Part shown: in pieces, positions 33,010-42,045 of the stretch
How positions within the stretch are numbered: the stretch's first letter is position 1
Layout: each line of letters begins with the position of its first letter
Source: CAWHMS01 sp963830495
Lineage (GTDB): Bacteria; Actinomycetota; Actinomycetes; Propionibacteriales; Nocardioidaceae
Length of the DNA stretch: 64,000 bases
Assembly: GCA_963830495.1 (NCBI GenBank)
Contig: CAWHMS010000002.1
Location: 992,001 to 1,056,000 of the forward strand
Reading direction: 5' to 3'
The notes under the pieces: model-generated
Seen by the model: the letters and a program-made list of their open reading frames with translations, nothing else
Databases searched by the model: none
Told to the model about the DNA's origin: nothing
Made by a program: the position numbers and the translations under genes

Positions 33010-34221
33010 ATGCAGGGCGGGACGGCAGCCGTTGAGCGGTTCTTCCGCGAGGAGTACGGCCGCCTGATCGCCTCGCTCGTCCGCCGATTCGGCGACATCG
33101 ACATCGCCGAGGAGGCGGCGGGCGAGGCGCTCGTGGCCGCTGTGGAGAAGTGGCCGAAGTACGGCGTACCTCCCAATCCCGGCGGCTGGCTCACCACCAC
33201 CGCGGGCAACCGCGCGATCGACCGGATCCGCCGTGAGAAGCAGCGCGACGCGAAGCACCAGGCGGCCCTCATGTACCACGACGACTCGCCCCACGAGCAC
33301 ACCGGACCGGTCGAGGATGACCGACTGCGACTGCTGTTCACCTGCTGCCACCCATCGCTAGCACCGGAGGCACGGATCGCGCTGACGCTCCGCCTCCTCG
33401 GAGGGCTGACCATGGCTGAGATCGCGCAGGCGTTCCTCGTGCCCGAGACCACGATGGCGCAGCGGATCACTCGGGCGAAGAAGAAGATCGCCGCGGCGAA
33501 GGTGCCCTACCGGGTGCCCGAGGCCGCTGACCTCCCGGAGCGGCTCGGCGGCGTACTGGCTGTGCTGTTCCTCGTCTTCAACGAGGGCTACCTCGCCACC
33601 GGCGACGGCGACCCCGTGCGCGCCGAGCTTACGGGCGAGGCCATCCGGCTGACACGGGTCCTCCGGCAGCTGCTCCCCGAGGAGCCGGAGGTGGCCGGCC
33701 TGCTCGCTCTGCTGCTGCTCACCGAGGCCCGGCGTGAGGCCCGCGTGCGGAATGGGCAGCTAGTTCCGCTGGGCGAGCAGGATCGCGCCGGCTGGGACCG
33801 CGGCATGATCGGCGAGGGGCACGACCTGGTCCGCGAGTGCCTCGCGGTCAACAGACCCGGCCGCTACCAGATACTCGCCGCGATCAACGCAGTACACACC
33901 GACGCCCCCACCGGGTCGGACACGGATTGGTCGCAGGTGGTCGCACTGTACGACCAGCTGACTCGGCTCGACCCGTCGCCGATCGTCGCACTCAACCGCG
34001 CGGTCGCGGTCGCGGAGCTGGACGGCCCGGAGGTCGCCCTCGCTCAGGTCGACGGGCTGCCGCTCACGGGCTACCACGCCTGGCACGTCGCCCGCGCCGA
34101 CCTGCTCCGCAGGCTTGGCCGGACCGCCGAGGCGAAGGAGGCATACGTCGCCGCGATCGCCGCCACTCAGAACTCGGCCGAGCGCGCGTACCTGAGCAGG
34201 AAGCGCGGGGAGTTGGTCTGA
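33010..34221 (+). CDS. ECF42-type RNA polymerase sigma factor with C-terminal TPR
   Basis: A 403-residue sigma factor. Region 2 (residues about 5-80) reads YGRLIASLVRRFGDIDIAEE to GWLTTTAGNRAIDRIRR; region 4 (about 105-160) has GGLTMAEIAQAFLVPETTMA, the HTH that binds the -35 box. The 230-residue C-terminal extension (DUF6596) is a helical, TPR-like domain, including PIVALNRAVAVAELDGPEVA. No anti-sigma factor gene is present; in ECF42 proteins the extension replaces it. Two DGPF genes with shared promoter motifs flank it. Confidence 0.93.
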   Translation: MQGGTAAVERFFREEYGRLIASLVRRFGDIDIAEEAAGEALVAAVEKWPKYGVPPNPGGWLTTTAGNRAIDRIRREKQRDAKHQAALMYHDDSPHEHTGPVEDDRLRLLFTCCHPSLAPEARIALTLRLLGGLTMAEIAQAFLVPETTMAQRITRAKKKIAAAKVPYRVPEAADLPERLGGVLAVLFLVFNEGYLATGDGDPVRAELTGEAIRLTRVLRQLLPEEPEVAGLLALLLLTEARREARVRNGQLVPLGEQDRAGWDRGMIGEGHDLVRECLAVNRPGRYQILAAINAVHTDAPTGSDTDWSQVVALYDQLTRLDPSPIVALNRAVAVAELDGPEVALAQVDGLPLTGYHAWHVARADLLRRLGRTAEAKEAYVAAIAATQNSAERAYLSRKRGELV

Positions 34222-34309
34222 GCGGTCCGATGGCGACCGTTGCCGCGGGAAGACATTCCCGAGGTGACCGACCTCGATGCGAAAGGCTGGGAACTAATCT
34301 TGGGTGGGG

Positions 34310-34337
34310 TGTCGTATCGACGCCGATGCGTTCGTGG
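34310..34337 (+). promoter_or_regulatory. Predicted ECF42-type promoter of the second YciI gene
   Basis: TGTCGTATCG (34310-34319), nine bases, then CGTTCGTGG (34329-34337), 50 bp before ATG 34388. Both blocks, the spacing and the distance to the start are the same as at 32546-32573, and the GAGGGTG that follows is also shared; the nine-base spacers differ. Confidence 0.6.
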
Positions 34338-34387
34338 AGAGGGTGAGTGGCAGCCGTCCGGGCTGCCGGTGAGCAGAGGAGCTCGAG

Positions 34388-34774
34388 ATGGCGCTGTACC
34401 TGATCGCCTTCAACGACGAGTGGGTCCCCGACCTCACGTTGGAGGAGATACGCGAGAGGGGCAAGGCCGGCAGGGCAGTGTGCGACGAGATGACGCTCGC
34501 CGGTGTCTTCGTCTTCGGCGACGGTGGTCTGGACGCATCGACCGTCGTCTGCAGCGTTGACCCGAGCAGCGGCTCGCCCGTGTTCACGGACGGTCCGTAC
34601 GTCGAGACCAAGGAGCATCTCGGCGGTTTCGCGGTCGTCGATGTGGCCGACGATGCGCAGGCACAGTACTGGGCCGGCAGGATCGCGGTCGCGGTCGGCT
34701 GGCCGCAGGAGGTGCACCGCTTCCCACATCGCGTAGGTCTGAGGACTGACACGCAGTCCGAGGTCCTGTCTTGA
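34388..34774 (+). CDS. Second YciI-like DGPF-domain protein
   Basis: A 128-residue protein with GAGGAGCTCGAG before ATG 34388. It has FTDGPYVETKEHLGGFAVVD, matching the first YciI protein in this block, while the rest is divergent. It is separated from the sigma gene by 166 bp and has its own copy of the promoter motif, so it is probably a separate target of that sigma factor. The last 20 residues are poorly conserved. Confidence 0.88.
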   Translation: MALYLIAFNDEWVPDLTLEEIRERGKAGRAVCDEMTLAGVFVFGDGGLDASTVVCSVDPSSGSPVFTDGPYVETKEHLGGFAVVDVADDAQAQYWAGRIAVAVGWPQEVHRFPHRVGLRTDTQSEVLS

Positions 34775-34956
34775 CTGGGATGAGCTGAGCAGCGGCGCCT
34801 GAAACCTGCCCTCGTGTCGACGCCCGCAGCGTGGCGGCCGTTCGGCGCAAGGCCCTCAGCGCCTGACGTCCTCGACGCCGGCAGCGGGCCGGCCCCGCCA
34901 GGAGGGGGAAGCCTGCGCCCCGAGGCAGTGACGCGTGGCCGGCGTAGGGTCGGAAC

Positions 34957-36477
34957 GTGGACGTGGATGCGGGTCCGGCGCGCCTTCGGGCGAGCGCTGA
35001 GGAGTGCCTCTGGCCGCTGGTCGAGACTTTCCTCGGCTCGCACGACGCGGCAGGTCTGGCCGTTGCAGTGGTTCGCGAGGGAGAGGTCGCCGCGCGTGGG
35101 TTCGGCGTACGTGACGTCGGCACCGGTGCGTCGGTCACAGCCGAGACGATGTTCCACCTGGCGTCGGTGTCCAAGCCGTTCGTCGCGACCGCGATCGTAT
35201 CGCTGGCCACCGCGCGGGGCGACCACGAGCCGGTGCTCGATCTGGATGCTCCGATCGTCGACTGGATACCTGAGTTCAGGCTGGCCGATGATCGGGCCGG
35301 GGAGGTTACAGCGCGGGGTCTGCTGAGCCACTCGAGCGGTCTCCCGGACGTCGCGGACTACGGCTGGCATGATCCTCAGCTCGGCGACGACGCCCTTAGC
35401 GAGTTCGCGCGCAGCCTGTCGGACTGGCGGCTGCAAGCGGAGCCCGGCTCGGCGTACTCCTACTCCAATGCCGGGTTCGAGCTTCTCGGGCTGCTGCTGT
35501 CCAGGGTTACCGACACGACGTTCGAGAGCGCCGTCCGGCAGCAGGTACTGACCCCGCTCGGGATGCCGAACAGCACCTTCCTGCGCGACGAGGTTCCTGA
35601 ACACCTGGCTGCCTCACCGCACGTGGGAATGCCGCTCACGGTGCCCGAGGGCGCCTATCCCTACACCAGGCGCCACGCCCCCAGCTCGACCCTGCACTCC
35701 AACCTGGTCGAGATGTGTCGGTGGATGGAGGCCCACCTCGAGCCGGCCGAGGTAACCGCTGAGCGCTCGGACGGGCAGTCGGCACGGCTGGACCCCCGGC
35801 TGCTCGACCTGATGTGGCAGCCAGTGATGCCGGTGGGCCACCCCCCATGGGAGGAAGCGGCGGCGCTCGGCTGGGCCGTGGGCAGCTACCGCGGGCTCCG
35901 AACGCTGAGCCACAGCGGTGCTGACCCCGGTTTCGGGTCGAAGCTCGTGCTGGTGCCCGGGCGGCGGACCGGGGTCGTCGTGCTGGCCAACTCCAACACC
36001 ATTCCGTCCGGGCTCATCGCCGCGGCATCGCTCGACATCGCCCTGGCCGATCCCGACCTCTCGCTGACCTCCGGCATGGCGCCCGAGGGGCTGGGCGAGG
36101 GCGTGGCGGCGATGCGCGCATTGCTGCCTCCGGTCGTCGGCCTCGTCGCCGAGACGCTGACCACGTCAGGTCCGGACGCCGCAGCGGCGGTCTTCCACCG
36201 ACTGGCCGCGGCCGAACCGGCCGAGTTCGACCTCGACGACGACGGGTTCACCGACGCCGTGTGGGGAGCGATCGAGCTGCACCGCACGAGCCTGGTCTGG
36301 CCCCTGCTGCGTGTGTGGACCGCGTTGCGTCCGGACTCATCCGCTGCGTGGACAATGACCGGCTGGGCGCATCAGGTCGACGGGAATCTCGACCTGGCGA
36401 GGAGCCTCCTCCAACACGCCCTGGACCTCGACCCCGAGAACGACGAGGCCGCACTGATCCTGAGCAACCTGCCATAG
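34957..36477 (+). CDS. Serine hydrolase (class C beta-lactamase family) with TPR end
   Basis: A 506-residue protein from GTG 34957, without signal peptide. The beta-lactamase/D-Ala-D-Ala-peptidase fold shows SVSK (residues about 68-71, nucleophile Ser), YSN near 169 and a later HSGADPGFGS in place of K-T-G. HSSGLPD follows the active-site Lys as is usual for the family. After about residue 380 a helical, TPR-like region begins (SSAAWTMTGWAHQVDGNLDL). It is probably an esterase or peptidase rather than a resistance gene. Confidence 0.88.
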   Translation: MDVDAGPARLRASAEECLWPLVETFLGSHDAAGLAVAVVREGEVAARGFGVRDVGTGASVTAETMFHLASVSKPFVATAIVSLATARGDHEPVLDLDAPIVDWIPEFRLADDRAGEVTARGLLSHSSGLPDVADYGWHDPQLGDDALSEFARSLSDWRLQAEPGSAYSYSNAGFELLGLLLSRVTDTTFESAVRQQVLTPLGMPNSTFLRDEVPEHLAASPHVGMPLTVPEGAYPYTRRHAPSSTLHSNLVEMCRWMEAHLEPAEVTAERSDGQSARLDPRLLDLMWQPVMPVGHPPWEEAAALGWAVGSYRGLRTLSHSGADPGFGSKLVLVPGRRTGVVVLANSNTIPSGLIAAASLDIALADPDLSLTSGMAPEGLGEGVAAMRALLPPVVGLVAETLTTSGPDAAAAVFHRLAAAEPAEFDLDDDGFTDAVWGAIELHRTSLVWPLLRVWTALRPDSSAAWTMTGWAHQVDGNLDLARSLLQHALDLDPENDEAALILSNLP

Positions 36478-36502
36478 CCGCGCTGACCTTCTCGGTGGCC
36501 CG

Positions 36503-36970
36503 CTAAGGACCGTGCGCCCTCGAACGCCGGAGCACGAGCTCGGCGTCTGAGAGCTCACCGGTCTCGACGAACCCTAGCGAGCGATACAGCCGCAGTGCCG
36601 GCTCGTTGTCGGGGGCTACAGACAGCGCCGCCTGGTGGTACGGCGTACCCGACAGCGAAGGCTCCTGGTCCTCCCACAGGGCCAGCAGGCCCTCGACGGT
36701 TGCCCTGCCCAGGCCCCTGCCCTGGTGGCCGGCGTCGATGACGAGACCGCCGATCCAGTGGCTGTCGTCCTCCACATCAACCGCCCACATGACATGTCCG
36801 ACCGCCGTACCCGCTTCGTCGAGCACCGCACAGGAGCGCCACAGGCCGTCGTACGCGGAGAGGCACAGGTAGTAGGTAACGTCGGCAACCCACCGCCGCT
36901 GGTGATCCGCCGCACGGACGCGGGCGATATCGCGCCAGTTGTCGGACGTGGCCGGTGCCAGCAAGACCAT
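36503..36970 (-). CDS. GNAT-family N-acetyltransferase
   Basis: A 155-residue single GNAT domain with GGGAGGT before ATG 36970. Acetyl-CoA loop: GLVIDAGHQGRGLGRATVEG (residues about 74-93). LSVAPDNEPALRLYRSLGFV near 117-136 is the conserved end of the fold. The acceptor is unknown. Confidence 0.92.
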   Translation of the reverse strand: MVLLAPATSDNWRDIARVRAADHQRRWVADVTYYLCLSAYDGLWRSCAVLDEAGTAVGHVMWAVDVEDDSHWIGGLVIDAGHQGRGLGRATVEGLLALWEDQEPSLSGTPYHQAALSVAPDNEPALRLYRSLGFVETGELSDAELVLRRSRAHGP

Positions 36971-37109
36971 GTTGACCTCCCGAGGTCGCAGCCTACGGCG
37001 GGGCCGGGCTTCTGAGATCGATCCGGCGCCGAGCGGGCGCGGGCAGCCGCTTTGGGATCTCGGCGTTGGTCAGCCCCTGGGCGACGAGCTGGAGCAACTC
37101 CCGCGTCTC

Positions 37110-37471
37110 CCGATCTGGTCGGGCAGTTCAACGCGGTGTTCGTCTTCGAGGCCCTGCACGACATGGCGCGGCCCGTCGAGGTCCTCTCCGCGATCCGGGC
37201 CGCACTCGCGGACGGCGGGAGTGTCGTCATCATGGACGAGCGCGTCGGCGAGACGTTCCGTGCGCCCGCCGACGAGGTCGAGCGCTTCATGTATGCCGCG
37301 AGCGTCCTGCACTGCCTGCCGGCCGGGTTGGCAGACCAGCCCTCCGCTGCGACCGGCACCGTGATGCGCCCAGACACCCTCGGGCGCTACGCCTCCGACG
37401 CCGGATTCACTCGCGTCGACATCCTGCCTATCCACCACGACTTCTTCCGCTTCTACCGGCTCTGCGGATAG
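37110..37471 (+). pseudogene. Class I SAM methyltransferase, C-terminal fragment
   Basis: Coding similarity begins near 37118 (LVGQFNAVFVFEALHDMARP) and runs to TAG 37471, with VLHCLPAGLADQPSAATGT and a final FFRFYRL. This is the last 115 or so residues of an actinobacterial methyltransferase. The SAM-binding glycine loop is missing, and the upstream 50 codons are unrelated. It lies just ahead of the second fusion gene on the same strand. Confidence 0.7.
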
Positions 37472-37540
37472 GAGTGGAGAAGGAGTATCCCGGGTTGGCG
37501 GCTGTGGTGCCGTGGATGTTTCTCCCCTAGCATCGCTCGA

Positions 37541-39235
37541 GTGTGGGTGGACGCTGCTCGACCAGCTGAGCCGACTCCCGCCGAGGTTCCGCTGCTGCTC
37601 GCCGTCGATGACAACGCCGACCTGCTGCGCGAGGTCGAGCAGGAGCTGCAGAGCCGGTACGTGCCCAACTACCGCGTCCGCTGTCTGGGCTCGGCCGATG
37701 AGGGTCGCGCCGCGCTGGAGGCGCTCGCCGCCGAGGGAGAGCAGGTCGCTCTGGTACTCGCGGGCGAGACGCTTGCCGACGCATCCGGCACGGGGCTGCT
37801 GGCGGAGGTGCGGCGCTCCTTCCCGCACGCGCAGCGGGTCCTGCTCATCGGGTGGGGTCGGCTCGCGGACCCGCACACTGGTGAGGCGATCTTCGAGGCG
37901 ATCTCCCATGGGCGGATGGACCACTACCTGCTCCGGCCTTCACATCCGCCGGACGAGCAGTTCCACCAGGCGATCTCGAGCTTCCTGCTGGCGTGGGCCG
38001 AGGCGGGTCAGCGTGCCCCGTACACGGTCAATGTGATCGGACAAGCCTGGTCCGGTCGGGCGTACCAGCTGCGTGAGGTGCTCGGCCGTTGTGCCATCCC
38101 TCACCGGTTCCACCTGGCCGGCTCCGACGAAGCGCGCGCCATCCTGGTCGGCACGGACGCGCGGAGGTACCCGCTCATCGTCATGCCCGACGGGAACATC
38201 CTGGAGGACCCCAGCGACGCGGAGCTCGCCATGGCGTCGGGGACCACGGTCGACCCCGACGGGGACCAGTACGACCTCGTGATCGTTGGCGCTGGACCAG
38301 CCGGCCTCTCCGCAGGCGTCTACGGCGCCTCGGAAGGGTTGCGGACCCTGGTCATCGACTCGGGCGGCATCGGGGGACAGGCTACGTCGAGCTCCTCGAT
38401 CCGCAACTATCTCGGCTTCCCCCGCGGAGTGAGCGGCGGGGAACTGGCCCGCGAGGCTTACCAACAGGCGTGGGTGTTTGGCGCCCAGTACGCACTGATG
38501 CAGCGGGTGACGGATCTGGCCCTGCAGAGCGACGGCATCGTGCTGACCCTCAGCAGCGGCGGCGTCGCGGTAGGTCGCGCGGTCGTCTTGGCGATGGGCG
38601 CCAGGTATCGCCGCCTGGGGGTCGAGCCACTCGAGGCGCTGCGTGGTGCCGGGGTGTTCTACGGCGCCGCGACGTCGGAGGCGCCGACCGTGTCTGGCGA
38701 CGAGGTGTACGTCGTTGGCGGCGCGAACTCTGCGGGCCAGGCCGCCTTGCACCTGGCCCGTTACGCTCGACGCGTCACGCTCGTGGTGCGGGCTGCGAGA
38801 CTCGAAGCAGGAATGTCGCATTACCTCGTCCGCCAGGTCGAGGCGACACCCAACATCGTTGTCCGCACGGGCACAGAGGTCGTCGACGGCGGTGGCGAAG
38901 GCTGGCTCGAGCACCTGACGTTGCGCGATCGGGGAAGTCGACACGAGGAGAAGGTTGACGCCGACGCCCTCTTCTTGATGATTGGCGCCAAGCCACACAC
39001 GGACTGGCTGCCCCCGACCGTCGAGCGCGATCCCGCTGGCTTCGTCATGACCGGTGCGGACGTGAGTGGCCATGCCTTCGGGGAACGGGGTCGCCGCCCG
39101 ATGGCGCTGGAATCCAGCATCCCGGGAGTCTTCGCAGCAGGAGACGTGCGACACGGCTCCGTCAAGCGCGTGGCGTCAGCGGTCGGAGAGGGCTCGATCG
39201 CGATCCAGCTCGTCCATCGCCTGGTGACAACCTGA
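37541..39235 (+). CDS. Paralogous receiver/TrxR-like fusion with degenerate receiver
   Basis: A 564-residue paralogue of the 552-residue fusion at 30290-31948, with the same three-part order. In the receiver the Asp pair 23-24 remains (AVDDNADL) but the phospho-acceptor is Gly75 (LAGETLAD), the Thr is Ile and the Lys is Arg122, so it should not be phosphorylated. The glutaredoxin-like part again lacks CxxC (QAWSGRAYQL). The flavoprotein part keeps VGAGPAGLSAGVY, VVGGANSAGQAA and GVFAAGDVR, with the redox CxxC replaced by Gly-Ala-Ala-Thr. GTG 37541 is the likely start. No kinase gene is adjacent. Confidence 0.92.
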   Translation: MWVDAARPAEPTPAEVPLLLAVDDNADLLREVEQELQSRYVPNYRVRCLGSADEGRAALEALAAEGEQVALVLAGETLADASGTGLLAEVRRSFPHAQRVLLIGWGRLADPHTGEAIFEAISHGRMDHYLLRPSHPPDEQFHQAISSFLLAWAEAGQRAPYTVNVIGQAWSGRAYQLREVLGRCAIPHRFHLAGSDEARAILVGTDARRYPLIVMPDGNILEDPSDAELAMASGTTVDPDGDQYDLVIVGAGPAGLSAGVYGASEGLRTLVIDSGGIGGQATSSSSIRNYLGFPRGVSGGELAREAYQQAWVFGAQYALMQRVTDLALQSDGIVLTLSSGGVAVGRAVVLAMGARYRRLGVEPLEALRGAGVFYGAATSEAPTVSGDEVYVVGGANSAGQAALHLARYARRVTLVVRAARLEAGMSHYLVRQVEATPNIVVRTGTEVVDGGGEGWLEHLTLRDRGSRHEEKVDADALFLMIGAKPHTDWLPPTVERDPAGFVMTGADVSGHAFGERGRRPMALESSIPGVFAAGDVRHGSVKRVASAVGEGSIAIQLVHRLVTT

Positions 39236-39316
39236 GACACCAAGCGCTCCGCGTGCGCCATTGGCGTACCGCAGCCCTCGGACCTGGCCTAGCCTTGACA
39301 TCGCACGGAGGCTGAC

Positions 39317-40798
39317 ATGGAGATTCACGTGCTGCTGCGGCAGTTGGTCGCGACGGTCGGGCTGGGAGTGCTGAGTGAACCCGACGATTTCGAGGCCGCT
39401 CTCGATGACTACCTCCCTGATGATGCGGCCTCGCCCGGCGAGCTCAACCTCGTCGTGGACGCAGTGCGGCTGGGTGCATACAAGCATCTGATGCGCCTCG
39501 TGGACGATGGGGCAGCTCCGGCCGATGCCGTCACCGAAGCGGGGCTGCGCTTGGCGAATGTGAGGGGCAGCACTGACCTGCATGGGGCCTCGTGGGCATG
39601 TGCCCTCCTGGGTTACGCAGCGGGCGTCGTACCAGAGGCAGAGGTACGGCGCCGCGCGACCCTCGCGACCCAGCAGGCCCTGAGACCTGATGACGCTGCC
39701 AGCCAAGGCGCGTCCCCCGACGTCACCACTCCGAGAGCGCACAGCACCGGCGTAGAACGCGGAATCGCAGCCACGACGGCCCGTGACCCGACGAGCCCAG
39801 ACTCAGATCGCCAGGATCCCGGCACCCCGCCCCACGTCGCGACCAGCGGAAGCGATCAAGAACAGATCTCATCCGGGCAAGAGCCAGGACGTCGGAGTCG
39901 GACCACATCATCGCGACGTGCCGCGAGTTACGCCTTGGCCATGGTTGCTATCACGCTGCTGACCATTCTTGTGGTCGACTCCTACGGGGATCGCCAACGC
40001 GGCGAGGCCATTGACGCCAGTCCCGACGACCAGCCGACAGCCACGGCGGCTCAGAGCGGTCTGCAGGCCACCATGGTCTTCGTCCCCGACTTCGAACCAC
40101 TCACTCCGTCGGTCTTCATGATGCCGGACGGCGAGACGACGCCTCCCAACCTGCCTGACGACCGTCGAGCTTCGCCGGCCATCACCTCGACAGGATCCAC
40201 CCGGTACAACGCATGGCACGAGCGGAACGGGGGTATCCCCCTCGATCACCAGACGGTACGTCTTGTCCTAGCAGGCAGCGGCGCTGGCCCGGTTGTCGTC
40301 ACCCGGATTCAACCAGTCGTCCTCCAAAGGGAACGGCCAGTCAAGGGTTGGATGTTCCTTCCCGAGGTCGGTTCCGGGATCCTCGTTCGTTATGCGGAAG
40401 CGAGTCTGGACTGTCCCGAGCGTCCAGCCACCTTCTTTGTCCCCGACCCTCAGACCGGTGAGCTGATGAGTCGCACGAGCCGAGTCGACCTGGAGGTCTC
40501 CCGCACCGAGGTGGAAGAGGTGGAGCTGACCGTGTACACCACCAGCTCCTACGTGCGGTGGGGTCTGAGGATTTCGTATGTGATCCCTGGGGACGGGAGT
40601 CAGACGATGCAGCTTTCTGATCGCCGCATGCGGGTCACGGGTTTCAGGTCCGGCAGCATACGCACGTACACCTACTTCCCGTCCGAGTTGGGGACTGGTC
40701 GTCCCGGGCGCACTGGGCTGACGCGCACCCCCCAATATGACTTGACCACGCAGGATGCGCGCGACCTCGCCAGACACTCTCGCAAGCTCTGCACATAG
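39317..40798 (+). CDS. Single-pass membrane protein with N-terminal helical domain
   Basis: A 493-residue protein. Residues 1-110 form a compact helical domain (LLRQLVATVGLGVLSEPDDF, ELNLVVDAVRLGAYKHLM) also seen at the start of other actinobacterial membrane proteins. A long disordered Ser/Thr/Pro-rich linker follows, then an Arg-rich stop and one membrane segment (about 208-224, YALAMVAITLLTILVVDSY). The outer 260 residues are beta-rich, with VVTRIQPVVLQ and ISYVIPGDG. No enzyme motif is seen. It could link an outside signal to an inside partner. Confidence 0.7.
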   Translation: MEIHVLLRQLVATVGLGVLSEPDDFEAALDDYLPDDAASPGELNLVVDAVRLGAYKHLMRLVDDGAAPADAVTEAGLRLANVRGSTDLHGASWACALLGYAAGVVPEAEVRRRATLATQQALRPDDAASQGASPDVTTPRAHSTGVERGIAATTARDPTSPDSDRQDPGTPPHVATSGSDQEQISSGQEPGRRSRTTSSRRAASYALAMVAITLLTILVVDSYGDRQRGEAIDASPDDQPTATAAQSGLQATMVFVPDFEPLTPSVFMMPDGETTPPNLPDDRRASPAITSTGSTRYNAWHERNGGIPLDHQTVRLVLAGSGAGPVVVTRIQPVVLQRERPVKGWMFLPEVGSGILVRYAEASLDCPERPATFFVPDPQTGELMSRTSRVDLEVSRTEVEEVELTVYTTSSYVRWGLRISYVIPGDGSQTMQLSDRRMRVTGFRSGSIRTYTYFPSELGTGRPGRTGLTRTPQYDLTTQDARDLARHSRKLCT

Positions 40799-40837
40799 GT
40801 GGTTGATAGTCCGACCGCGTCTGCGCCGCTTCCCCGC

Positions 40838-41914
40838 TCAGTAGGCGAGCAGCTCCTCGCGGGTGAGGTCGCCCAGTCCCATCGTCGCCATCGTCCGGGC
40901 CCCCTCGGCGACGAAGTCCCGGGCCAGAACGACCGAGGCGATGCGGACGACCGCGTCCATCGTCGGCGTCGGCACCCGCAGAGCACGGGCCAAGTCGGTG
41001 AGGAAGACCATCGAGTAGCCGACGTCCTCGGTGAGGTAACGGTTGTCGAGTTGGCTCTGGGCTTTGATGCCGAGGAAGCCAGGTGCCTTCGAGTAGCCGG
41101 TCGTGTAGTTGGCCTCGGTCATGTACCCCTGCCGGACCCCCGCCTCAGGCTCGGAAAGGATCGATGCGCCGAGTGTTGAGGCGATCTCGAGACGCTCCTC
41201 GTCGACCGCCTCGATGAGACGACCCGACGCCGCAGTGACCCCCTCCTCGTAGAACTTGAAGTCGCCTCCGGTGCGCTCGATGAGCGCAGCGTTGAGGAGG
41301 GTCACCGCCGGATGGATCACCGGGTTGCCGTTCTGCAAGGTGGTCTGGAAGACGGTCGCCGCCTCCTCGGTGTGCGGCCACACCAGTCGCAGGGTGTCCA
41401 GGAGTCGCGGGGTGCCGGTGCGCGGCGCAGCGGCCGCGAACAGCCCCGTGTCGAAGCGGTGGAAGACATGCACGCCTCCGTCATCGGTGGCCCGCACGGC
41501 GTACGGCAGCGTGCTGGTCTCCCCAACGAGGACGCTCTCGTCGTACAGCTCGAGCCCGGCGGCACGCTTGAAGGCAAGGCTGCCGACGCAAGAGCCGGGG
41601 CACACGACAACCGTCATTCCTTCCCGGAGGTGTGGTCGCGCAAGCGACGCGAGCGACTCGGTGGCGTAGGCGGGGCTGACGACGAAGACCAGTTCCGCCT
41701 GGTCGAGAGCCTCCTCGGGGTCGGTCGTAGCAGCCGCGACGGGAGCGAAACCGCTGAGGACTCCCGCAGCGTTGATGCCGCCGCGATCCCTGACCGGCTC
41801 GATGCTGCGGGCGTAATCCGGGTGGGAGTGCAGTCGGACCTCGTGGCCGTGCTGCGCCCACTCGAACGCGATCGCCAGCCCACCGTTGCCAGCACCCATC
41901 ACCGTGACCCGCAT
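40838..41914 (-). CDS. Octopine/nopaline-dehydrogenase-family protein
   Basis: A 358-residue enzyme with GGGAGGAG before ATG 41914. Rossmann motif MRVTVMGAGNGGLAIAFEWA, then VFVVSPAYATESLASLARPH. The C-terminal all-helical domain carries the family signature NPVIHPAVTLLNAALIER with the catalytic His. The class reduces imines formed from an amino acid and an oxo acid, using NAD(P)H. The substrates here are unknown, and the gene stands alone. Confidence 0.88.
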   Translation of the reverse strand: MRVTVMGAGNGGLAIAFEWAQHGHEVRLHSHPDYARSIEPVRDRGGINAAGVLSGFAPVAAATTDPEEALDQAELVFVVSPAYATESLASLARPHLREGMTVVVCPGSCVGSLAFKRAAGLELYDESVLVGETSTLPYAVRATDDGGVHVFHRFDTGLFAAAAPRTGTPRLLDTLRLVWPHTEEAATVFQTTLQNGNPVIHPAVTLLNAALIERTGGDFKFYEEGVTAASGRLIEAVDEERLEIASTLGASILSEPEAGVRQGYMTEANYTTGYSKAPGFLGIKAQSQLDNRYLTEDVGYSMVFLTDLARALRVPTPTMDAVVRIASVVLARDFVAEGARTMATMGLGDLTREELLAY

Positions 41915-42045
41915 GTGGCTCCTCCCAACCTCAAACGCCTGGCCCCGTTGCTTCATCGTGTCCGAGCCGGGCTGCCGCCGCATCCCGACCCGGGAGCCGG
42001 CCGCGCGCCTCCGAGACGCCGGCGCGGCTGATCACTACTGGAGGG

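Noticed and set aside
34957..36477. Beta-lactamase resistance gene
   Set aside because: There is no signal peptide, the K-T-G motif is replaced by H-S-G, and a helical extension is present; an esterase/peptidase-type serine hydrolase is more likely.
37940..39154. 404-codon minus-strand frame
   Set aside because: It is opposite the second fusion gene, whose Rossmann motifs fix the coding strand.
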